From Chromatiales bacterium (lineage in GTDB: Bacteria; Pseudomonadota; Gammaproteobacteria; CAMYNG01): a stretch of 32,715 nucleotides of DNA. The stretch spans positions 1 to 32,715 of the forward strand of contig JALTLF010000232.1 in the NCBI GenBank assembly GCA_027005735.1. The letters are read 5' to 3'. This document shows, piece by piece, positions 26,625 to 32,715 of this stretch (its first letter is position 1; every line of letters begins with the position of its first letter). The notes under the pieces are model-generated. The model was not told where the DNA came from and searched no databases. It was given only the letters and a program-made list of their open reading frames with translations. The position numbers and the translations under genes were made by a program.

Positions 26625-27008
26625 TCAGCGCGGCTGGGGCTGGCCCCGGGTGAGAACGGAATTGATGACCCACTGGTGCTCGAAGACCACCACGAAGTCG
26701 GGATAGATCCAGCGGGTGATGGGCGGATCGCCCACCGGGGGTTGGCGTTCCAGCGGGGCGCCGAAGAGATCCTCGACCTTCTCCATGGTCATGCCGCGGG
26801 CGGGCATCTCCACGGTAAAGGCGGCTTCCGGCGCGCTGCCGGCGGCGGGCGCCGGGGTGGCATGATCGGCGTGGTGGTCCATGGGTACGGCGGGGTCGGC
26901 GTGCTCGGGCGCCGCCTGGGGCGGCAGGGCCAGGGTGTCCGCCAGCAGGGGGGCCGCCGGGGCCGTGAGGGCGAGAAGCAACAGGCTGGTGCGAATTTGT
27001 GATTTCAT
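26625..27008 (-). CDS. Small exported protein of unknown function, cotranscribed with aguA
   Basis: A 127-aa protein from ATG 27008, where a signal peptide begins (MKSQIRTSLLLLALTAPAAPLLA). The longer frame to 27062 runs through the promoter. The middle is low-complexity, rich in Ala, Pro, His and Asp, with HHADHATP-type sequence that might bind a metal. The C-terminal part, ARGMTMEKVEDLFGAP...WIYPDFVVVFEHQWVINSVL, looks like an SmpA/BamE-type small domain. Function is unknown. It lies four bases before aguA. Confidence 0.75.
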   Translation of the reverse strand: MKSQIRTSLLLLALTAPAAPLLADTLALPPQAAPEHADPAVPMDHHADHATPAPAAGSAPEAAFTVEMPARGMTMEKVEDLFGAPLERQPPVGDPPITRWIYPDFVVVFEHQWVINSVLTRGQPQPR

Positions 27009-27047
27009 GCAGCGGCTCCGTGAACCATTGAGCTGGAAGCTGTATAA

Positions 27048-27076
27048 ACTATACTTCATCAATAGGTTACAGGCAA
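27048..27076 (-). promoter_or_regulatory. Sigma70 promoter for the small exported protein-aguA operon
   Basis: Read on the minus strand, TTGCCT (27076-27071) and TATAGT (27053-27048) are separated by exactly 17 bases. The predicted start near 27041 leaves a leader of about 33 bases before the ATG at 27008. The local sequence is AT-rich against a GC-rich background. Confidence 0.65.
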
Positions 27077-27208
27077 AATTTAATGCACATTGTGGTCAGG
27101 GGTATGCATCCCCATATTACCCGCATGCCACAGGCAACAACGGTGGTGGCCGTCCGGCAGGGTCAGGGAACGCAGGCGCGGGCGGTCCGCCCGTACTGAA
27201 TTTCGCAC

Positions 27209-29428
27209 ATGGTATACCCAGGATCACAGGATACCGGGGAGCAATCCCCGGCGCGGCACGAGCTTGCGCCCGCCAGCGAGTGGGGCGGGAGCCTGCTGGC
27301 TGCCTGTGAACCGGCGGCGGTGGAAGCCCTGCGCCGCGCCATCGAACTGGCCGAAAAGGCCCATGCCGGGCAGACCCGCGCCTCGGGCGAGCCCTACATC
27401 AGCCATACCGTGGCGGTGGCGGAGATCCTCGCCGGCCTGCGGCTGGACAGCGAGACTCTCATCGCCGCCATCCTCCATGACACGGTGGAAGACACCGCGC
27501 TGACCCTCGAGGAGATCGAGGCGGCCTTCGGCGCCGGCGTGGCACGGCTGGTCAACGGCGTCACCAAGATGAACGTCATCGACCAGCAGGCCCTCGACGG
27601 CGAGGGCGTGCGCGAGCAACTGCACAGCGAGAGCCTGCGCAAGATGCTGCTGGCCATGGCCGAGGACGTGCGCGTGGTGCTCATCAAGCTCGCCGATCGC
27701 CTGCACAACATGCGCACGCTCAAGTACCTCCCCGAGGCCAAGCAGCGGCGCATCGCCCGCGAAACGCTGGACATCTACGCGCCGCTGGCCAACCGCCTGG
27801 GGATCTGGCAACTCAAGTGGGAGCTGGAGGATCTCGCCTTCCGCTTCCTCGACCCGGAAGCCTATCACGGCATTGCGCGCCAGCTCGACGAGCGCCGCGC
27901 CGATCGCGAACGCTACATCGAGGAGGTCATCGCAACCCTGGAGACGCAGCTCGACAAGCAGGGGATCCGCGCCGAGATCACCGGACGGCCGAAGCACATC
28001 TACAGCATCTGGCGCAAGATGCGCAACAAGGGCGTGGGCCTGCAGGATCTCTACGACGTGCGCGCGGTGCGCATCATCGTCGAGGACGTGACCCAGTGTT
28101 ACGCCGCGCTCGGCGTGGTGCACACCCTGTGGGGTCACATCCCGCGCGAGTTCGACGACTACATCGCCACGCCCAAGGAAAACAACTACCAGTCCATTCA
28201 CACGGCGGTCATCGGGCCGGGGGGCAGGACGCTGGAAGTGCAGATCCGTACCCGCGAGATGCATGAACACGCCGAGCTGGGTGTGGCGGCCCACTGGCGT
28301 TACAAGGAGGGCGGGCGCGGACACGATGCCGGCTACGAGCAGAAGATCCGCTGGTTGCGCCAGTTGCTGGAGTGGAAGGAGGAATCCACCGACGCCGGTG
28401 ACTTCATCGACCGCTTCAAGTCCGAAGTCTTCCAGGATCGCGTCTACGTGCTGACTCCCGAGGGCGATGTGCGCGACCTGCCGCAGGGCGCCACGCCGCT
28501 GGACTTTGCCTATTACATCCACACCGAGGTGGGCAACCGCTGTCGGGGCGCCAGGGTGGACGGCCGCATCGTACCGCTTACCTACCAGCTCAGGAGCGGC
28601 CAGCAGGTGGAGGTGCTCACCGCGCGCCAGGGCGGCCCCAGCCGCGACTGGCTCAACCGCAACCTCGGCTACCTCAACACCTCGCGCGCCCGCGCCAAGG
28701 TTCGCCACTGGTTCAAGTTACAGGACCATGAAAAGAATGTCAGCGAAGGACGCGGTATCCTCGATCGCGAGCTGCAGCGCCTCGCCATCCACAGTCTGTC
28801 CCATGCCGACCTGGCGGAGAAGCTGAAAATGAAGAGCGTGGAGGATCTCTATGCCGCCATCGGCCGTGGCGATCTCAGCTCGGCGCAGATCAGCAATGCC
28901 GCCGCAAGCCTGCTGCGCCCGGAAGCCAGAAGTGCGCCCGTGACGACAGCACGGCGTCGCCGGCACGCGCGGGCCGAGGAGGCGGTGTCCATCCACGGCG
29001 TGGGCAACCTCATGACGCGCATGGCGCGCTGCTGCAAGCCCACCCAGGGCGATCCCATCGTCGGTTACATCACCCAGGGCCACGGCGTCACCGTGCACCG
29101 CCGCGACTGCCGCAACATCCTCGCCCTCGACGAGCGCAAGCAGATGCGCCTCATCGCCGTGGACTGGGAACGGGAGCAACGCAGCTGTTTCCCGGTGGAC
29201 ATCCGCATCGAGGCCATCGACCGCCAGGGCCTGTTGCGCGACGTGACCAACGTGCTCGCCAACGAACACATCAACGTGCTGGCCGTCACCACGCGCTCGG
29301 AACCGCGCAACAGCCGCGCGCGCATGGACCTCACCCTCGAGGTGGCCGACATCAGCGAACTGAGCCGCGTGCTCGATCTCGTCGGCCAGCTGCGCAACGT
29401 CTATGACGTGCGCCGCCTGAGCCACTGA
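27209..29428 (+). CDS. relA: (p)ppGpp synthetase RelA, with hydrolase-type HD residues retained
   Basis: A 739-aa long RSH protein. The HD domain (about 30-190) keeps Arg57, His66, His90-Asp91, Glu94-Asp95 (HDTVED), Asp163 and Asn167, which are hydrolase residues in bifunctional Rel/SpoT. The synthetase domain has GRPKHIYSIWRKM, REFDDYIATPKENNYQSIHT (Glu314-Asp317) and EVQIRT. The ExDD form of that loop is the hallmark of RelA synthetases, not RxKD as in SpoT. A TGS domain (about 405-465), the CC...HRRDC zinc-finger motif and a C-terminal ACT domain follow for ribosome sensing. Overall sequence tracks E. coli RelA. The ATG at 27209 has no good ribosome site and is the first possible start after a TGA. 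Confidence 0.93.
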   Translation: MVYPGSQDTGEQSPARHELAPASEWGGSLLAACEPAAVEALRRAIELAEKAHAGQTRASGEPYISHTVAVAEILAGLRLDSETLIAAILHDTVEDTALTLEEIEAAFGAGVARLVNGVTKMNVIDQQALDGEGVREQLHSESLRKMLLAMAEDVRVVLIKLADRLHNMRTLKYLPEAKQRRIARETLDIYAPLANRLGIWQLKWELEDLAFRFLDPEAYHGIARQLDERRADRERYIEEVIATLETQLDKQGIRAEITGRPKHIYSIWRKMRNKGVGLQDLYDVRAVRIIVEDVTQCYAALGVVHTLWGHIPREFDDYIATPKENNYQSIHTAVIGPGGRTLEVQIRTREMHEHAELGVAAHWRYKEGGRGHDAGYEQKIRWLRQLLEWKEESTDAGDFIDRFKSEVFQDRVYVLTPEGDVRDLPQGATPLDFAYYIHTEVGNRCRGARVDGRIVPLTYQLRSGQQVEVLTARQGGPSRDWLNRNLGYLNTSRARAKVRHWFKLQDHEKNVSEGRGILDRELQRLAIHSLSHADLAEKLKMKSVEDLYAAIGRGDLSSAQISNAAASLLRPEARSAPVTTARRRRHARAEEAVSIHGVGNLMTRMARCCKPTQGDPIVGYITQGHGVTVHRRDCRNILALDERKQMRLIAVDWEREQRSCFPVDIRIEAIDRQGLLRDVTNVLANEHINVLAVTTRSEPRNSRARMDLTLEVADISELSRVLDLVGQLRNVYDVRRLSH

Positions 29429-29456
29429 GGCCCACGCCGCGGCCCGCGGCGGCTTC

Positions 29457-29465
29457 TGGCATAAT
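29457..29465 (+). promoter_or_regulatory. Extended -10 promoter directly before sfsA
   Basis: TGG-CATAAT (29457-29465) forms an extended -10 element (TGn plus hexamer), which explains the lack of a -35 box. The expected transcription start, about 7 bases further, falls on the A of the sfsA ATG at 29472, and no ribosome-binding site is present between. This suggests a leaderless transcript. Confidence 0.5.
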
Positions 29466-29471
29466 GGGCGC

Positions 29472-30221
29472 ATGCAGTTCGACCCGCCCCTTATTCCCGC
29501 CCGGCTCCTGCGCCGCTACAAGCGTTTCCTCGCCGACGTGGAATTCCCGGACGGCACGCACGCCACCGTGCATACGCCCAACACCGGCAGCATGCGCGGC
29601 TGCGCCGAGCCCGGCATGCGGATCTGGTTGCGCGATGCCACCGCCGGCCAGGAAGGGAGCGGGCGCAAGTACCGCTACAGCTGGGATGTCTCCGAGACCG
29701 CCGGGGGCGTGCTCGTGGGCGTCAATACCCTGCTGGCCAACCGTCTCGTGGAAGAGGCGATTGATGCCGGTGTCATCACTGAGCTTGGCGGCTACCGCCA
29801 GCGGCGCCGCGAGGTGCCCTGTGGCGATCCCGATGCCCGCCCGCGCAGCCGCATCGATCTCCTGCTCGAAGACGAAGCCGGTCGCTGTTTCGTCGAGGTC
29901 AAGAACGTCACCGCCATGGCGCCGAATGGACGCGCCATCTTTCCCGACGCGGCGACCGCGCGCGGGCGGCGTCATCTCCACGAACTCGCCGCCCAGGCGG
30001 CACAGGGGCACCGCGCGGTGATGCTGTTCTGCGTCCCGCGCAGCGATGCCGCCGGTTTCGCGCCGGCCTGGGACATCGATCCCGCCTACGCGGAAACATT
30101 GCACGCGGTGGCGCAACAGGGGGTGGAGATTTACGCCTATAAAGGCGAAACTACGCCCCGGGGATCGCAACTCACCGTGCCGTTGCCGGTGGATCTGGCA
30201 GCCCCCGCTGCACGGCAGTGA
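29472..30221 (+). CDS. sfsA: SfsA family DNA-binding/nuclease-like protein
   Basis: A 249-aa protein aligning with E. coli SfsA from its first residues (MQFDPPL...RRYKRFLADV). It contains HTPNTGSMRGCAEPG, VNTLLANRLVEEA, RSRIDLLLE and FVEVKNVT, an E-x-K site like that of restriction-endonuclease folds. It continues with IFPDAATARGRRHLHEL. SfsA was described in E. coli as a regulator of maltose genes that binds DNA, while its fold suggests a nuclease; the real role is unsettled. It follows relA by 43 bases and lies 19 bases before lolC. Confidence 0.93.
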   Translation: MQFDPPLIPARLLRRYKRFLADVEFPDGTHATVHTPNTGSMRGCAEPGMRIWLRDATAGQEGSGRKYRYSWDVSETAGGVLVGVNTLLANRLVEEAIDAGVITELGGYRQRRREVPCGDPDARPRSRIDLLLEDEAGRCFVEVKNVTAMAPNGRAIFPDAATARGRRHLHELAAQAAQGHRAVMLFCVPRSDAAGFAPAWDIDPAYAETLHAVAQQGVEIYAYKGETTPRGSQLTVPLPVDLAAPAARQ

Positions 30222-30240
30222 CACATACACAAGGACAAGA

Positions 30241-31488
30241 ATGTTTCGACCCCTCACCGTCTTTATCGGCCTGCGTTATACCCGCGCCAGGAAGCACCGT
30301 TTCCTGTTCTCCTTTATCTCCGCGGCGGCTATGCTGGGCATCGCACTGGGCGTGACCGCCATCATCACCGTGCTGTCGGTGATGAACGGCTTCCAGAAGG
30401 AAGTGCGTGATCGCATGCTGGACATGATCGCCCATGTCACGGTGAGCGAGTTCAACGGCCGCCTCAGCGAGTGGCAGCCACTGGCGGAAAGGATCGCGGC
30501 GGTTCCGGAGGTGCGCGCCGTGGCGCCCTATATCCGTGCCGAGGGCATGCTGATGAATCGCGGCGAAGTGCGCGGCGTACTCATCCGCGGCGTGGCGCCG
30601 GAGCGCGAGAAGGCCGTCTCGAAGATCGAGGCCCACATGCAGGAAGGCAGCCTGTCGGATCTGCAGGCGGGCGAGTTCAATATCGTGCTGGGGCGCGACC
30701 TCGCCGCGCGCCTCGGTCTGCGCGTGGGGGATCGCGTCACGCTGGTGACGCCCGCGGCCAACGTCACGGTGGCGGGTTTTGCGCCGCGCCTGAAACGCTT
30801 CCGCGTCAGCGGGATTTTCTTTGCCGGCCACAGTACCTACGACAACGGCCTCGCGCTCATCAATCTCACCGACGCGCAGAAACTCTTTCGCATGAAGGGC
30901 GAGGTCTCCGGCCTGCGCCTGCGCCTGAAGGACTACGACCAGGCGGTCAACCTGCGCGTGACGCTGAGCCGCGACCTGCTGGCCGGTTACTGGGTGCAGG
31001 ACTGGAGCATGGTGCATCGCAACTGGTTCCGCGCCGTGCAGATCGAAAAGCGCATGATGTTCTTTCTGTTGTTCATCATCTTCGTCGTCGTCGCCACCAA
31101 CATCGTCTCCATGCTGGTCAAGGTGGTCAAGGACAAGGAAAGCGACATCGCCATCCTGCGCACCCTGGGCGCCAGTCCGCGCACCATTCGGCGCATCTTC
31201 CTCATGCAGGGCACCTTGCTCGGCCTGTTCGGCACCTTGCTGGGGATCGCCGGGGGCGTCGCGCTCGGCCTCAACGTGGACTCGGTGGTGACCTTCATCG
31301 AAGGCCTGTTCGGGATCAAGTTCCTCGACCCGTCGGTGTACTACGTTTCGGAACTGCCCACCGATCTGCAATGGCCCGACGTGTGGGTCACCGCCGGCGC
31401 TGCCTTTGCCATCAGCGTGCTGGCGACGCTCTATCCTTCGTGGCGCGCCTCGCGCGTCCAGCCGGTGGAGGCCCTGCGCTATGAGTAG
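30241..31488 (+). CDS. lolC: Lipoprotein-releasing ABC transporter permease (LolC/LolF type)
   Basis: A 415-aa permease from ATG 30241 (AAGGAC upstream); the longer frame overlaps sfsA. It has one N-terminal helix (about 20-45), a large periplasmic domain, then three helices starting [20 protein letters not shown] and ending [18 protein letters not shown]. With LolD it extracts mature lipoproteins from the inner membrane and hands them to LolA. Only one permease accompanies lolD here; no lolE follows. That fits the LolF-type homodimeric arrangement of many gammaproteobacteria, though a lolE elsewhere is not excluded. It overlaps lolD by 8 bases. Confidence 0.92.
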   Translation: MFRPLTVFIGLRYTRARKHRFLFSFISAAAMLGIALGVTAIITVLSVMNGFQKEVRDRMLDMIAHVTVSEFNGRLSEWQPLAERIAAVPEVRAVAPYIRAEGMLMNRGEVRGVLIRGVAPEREKAVSKIEAHMQEGSLSDLQAGEFNIVLGRDLAARLGLRVGDRVTLVTPAANVTVAGFAPRLKRFRVSGIFFAGHSTYDNGLALINLTDAQKLFRMKGEVSGLRLRLKDYDQAVNLRVTLSRDLLAGYWVQDWSMVHRNWFRAVQIEKRMMFFLLFIIFVVVATNIVSMLVKVVKDKESDIAILRTLGASPRTIRRIFLMQGTLLGLFGTLLGIAGGVALGLNVDSVVTFIEGLFGIKFLDPSVYYVSELPTDLQWPDVWVTAGAAFAISVLATLYPSWRASRVQPVEALRYE

Positions 31489-32185
31489 TCCCCAAGCCGT
31501 GACCGGCGGCGAGATGGTCATCGCCTGTCATGATCTGAGGAAGTCCTTCGTGCAGGGCGACGAGATCATCGAGGTCCTGCGCGGCGTCGAGCTGCAGGTC
31601 CGCGCCGGCGAACAGGTGGCCATCATGGGCGTATCGGGTTCGGGCAAGAGCACGCTGCTGCACCTGCTGGGGGGGCTGGATACCCCCGACGCGGGCGTCG
31701 TCCTCGTGGACGGCCAGAACATGGCGGAGCTCGACGCCACCGCGCGCGGCCGCCTGCGCAACCGTTCGCTGGGCTTCGTCTACCAGTTTCATCACCTGTT
31801 GCCCGAGTTCACCGCGCTGGAGAACGTCGCCATGCCGCTGCTGCTCGGCAAGGTCGGCATCGCCGAGGCACAGGAGCGCGCACGCGCCATCCTCGAGCGC
31901 GTCGGCCTGGGTCACCGCCTGCGCCACAAGCCCGGCGAACTCTCCGGCGGCGAGCGCCAGCGCGCCGCCATCGCCCGCGCGCTGGTGACCCGGCCCCGGT
32001 GCGTGCTCGCCGACGAGCCCACCGGTAACCTCGACCGCCACACCGCCGCCGGCGTCCATGCCCTCATGCAGGAAGTGGATCAGGAATTCGGCACCGCCTT
32101 CATCGTCGTCACCCACGACATGGAAATCGCCGAGCGCATGGACCGTCGCCTGCGCCTGGTGGAAGGCGTGTTGCAACCGGCCTGA
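31481..32185 (+). CDS. lolD: Lipoprotein-releasing ABC transporter ATPase LolD
   Basis: A 234-aa ABC ATPase from ATG 31481, which lies inside the end of lolC; the open frame further upstream belongs to lolC sequence. It shows Walker [12 protein letters not shown], the Lol-type [21 protein letters not shown], signature LSGGERQR, Walker [12 protein letters not shown] and the H-loop VVTHD. It powers lipoprotein release by the adjacent permease at the inner membrane. Length equals E. coli LolD. The stop is followed directly by a repeat-rich intergenic region. Confidence 0.96.
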   Translation: MSSPQAVTGGEMVIACHDLRKSFVQGDEIIEVLRGVELQVRAGEQVAIMGVSGSGKSTLLHLLGGLDTPDAGVVLVDGQNMAELDATARGRLRNRSLGFVYQFHHLLPEFTALENVAMPLLLGKVGIAEAQERARAILERVGLGHRLRHKPGELSGGERQRAAIARALVTRPRCVLADEPTGNLDRHTAAGVHALMQEVDQEFGTAFIVVTHDMEIAERMDRRLRLVEGVLQPA

Positions 32186-32582
32186 GAGCAGGGGCGGGGG
32201 GCGAGGGGTAGGATCCGATCCTCAGCCCTCGCCACTCGCACCTTGTGTCTTTTCTGGTGGGGATCAAAATTTTCGAGCTACAGAAGTAATCAATGGAGAA
32301 CGCCAGCATCTGATCTCCTCTCCCTGTCCCTCCCCCTGCGGGGGAGGGAACCGTTTTATCAGGCCCGGTATATCTCCTTATCCCCGCAGGGGTAGAGGAG
32401 ACGGTTGTTTCGGGATTCGTCCATGAATCCTTGCCTCGGTGGATTTTTCACCCCGACCCTGTATCTGTAACACGGTGCCGGCATAACCGTCCCCCCGCCC
32501 TCAGGGCGGGGGACAGGGGACGGGGATCAGATCCTGCCCCTCGTCCCTCGACCCTCGAAACTGAAATCCGGAGCAAGGATTT
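32186..32582. repeat. Repeat-rich intergenic region after lolD (inverted relative of the tRNA-Pro repeats)
   Basis: It contains hairpins CCCTCCCC-C-TGCG-GGGGAGGG (32328-32348) and CCCCCCGCCCTCAGGGCGGGGG (32491-32512). The segment GGGAACCGTTTTATCAGGCCC... near 32346 matches the reverse complement of about 22240-22325 (GGGCCTGGTAAAACGGTTCCC). The blocks are therefore one dispersed family in both orientations. The GC hairpins could also end transcription of lolD and of the convergent gene. No credible gene is present. Confidence 0.7.
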
Positions 32583-32715
32583 TTACTCCCCCGACGCCGC
32601 CTTGCGCTGGCGCTCGGCGCGCTCCAGTTTCTTGCGCCTGACGAAGCGCACGATGTGCACACGCCACAGCAGGCGCACGGTGGCGTAGCCCAGCAGGGCG
32701 GAGACGATGGCGACG
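32583..32715 (-). CDS. C-terminal part of a DUF2062-like membrane protein (partial)
   Basis: The minus-strand frame is open from the window edge to a TAA at 32585-32583 and gives 43 residues. A hydrophobic helix, VAIVSALLGYATVRLLWRVH, is followed by a very basic tail (VRRKKLERAERQRK). The helix-then-LLWR-H-basic-tail ending resembles DUF2062 inner-membrane proteins, which often neighbour lolCD and comEC in gammaproteobacteria. It is convergent with lolD. The N terminus is outside the window. Confidence 0.6.
   Translation of the reverse strand, partial: VAIVSALLGYATVRLLWRVHIVRFVRRKKLERAERQRKAASGE

Overview
The window looks like a chromosomal segment of a GC-rich gammaproteobacterium. The gene order thrS-infC-rpmI-rplT-pheS-pheT-ihfA-merR-like-tRNA-Pro, a RelA of the gammaproteobacterial type, and sfsA, lolC/D and aguA/aguB support that. 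A lineage near the sulfur-oxidising or purple-sulfur gammaproteobacteria is possible, but the sequence does not prove it.

Region 1 (1-13426) is the distal part of an O-antigen or surface-polysaccharide locus, all on the + strand. Its genes are an asparagine-synthetase-like amidotransferase, a GT4 glycosyltransferase, an 805-residue membrane protein that looks like a flippase fused to an O-antigen polymerase/ligase, a second polymerase-like membrane protein, and a WbuB-like glycosyltransferase. These are followed by three enzymes making a UDP-activated 2-acetamido-2,6-dideoxy-L-hexose (L-QuiNAc or L-FucNAc type), a WbpV-like reductase and the initiating glycosyltransferase WbpL. The genes overlap or nearly touch, so they read as one operon. 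The part from about 3.2 to 7.1 kb is AT-rich; the sugar-nucleotide genes after it are progressively GC-rich.

Region 2 (13463-21831) is housekeeping. It has a tRNA-Val with its own promoter, then thrS-infC-rpmI-rplT ending in an intrinsic terminator, then pheS-pheT-ihfA and a MerR-like regulator, then tRNA-Pro. infC appears to start with ATC. Two REP-type inverted pairs flank thrS-rplT, and a nested palindromic repeat has been inserted between pheS and pheT.

Region 3 (21832-24028) is a repeat-rich stretch. Two direct-repeat blocks, carrying copies of the 3' end of tRNA-Pro, bracket two genes: a membrane-anchored retropepsin-like protease and a PagP-like outer-membrane barrel.

Region 4 (24029-32715) holds aguB and aguA (putrescine from agmatine) separated by an oppositely oriented lipoprotein gene, a small exported protein in an operon with aguA, relA, sfsA and a single LolC/LolF-type permease with its ATPase LolD. 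After an inverted member of the same repeat family comes the 3' end of a DUF2062-like gene on the - strand.
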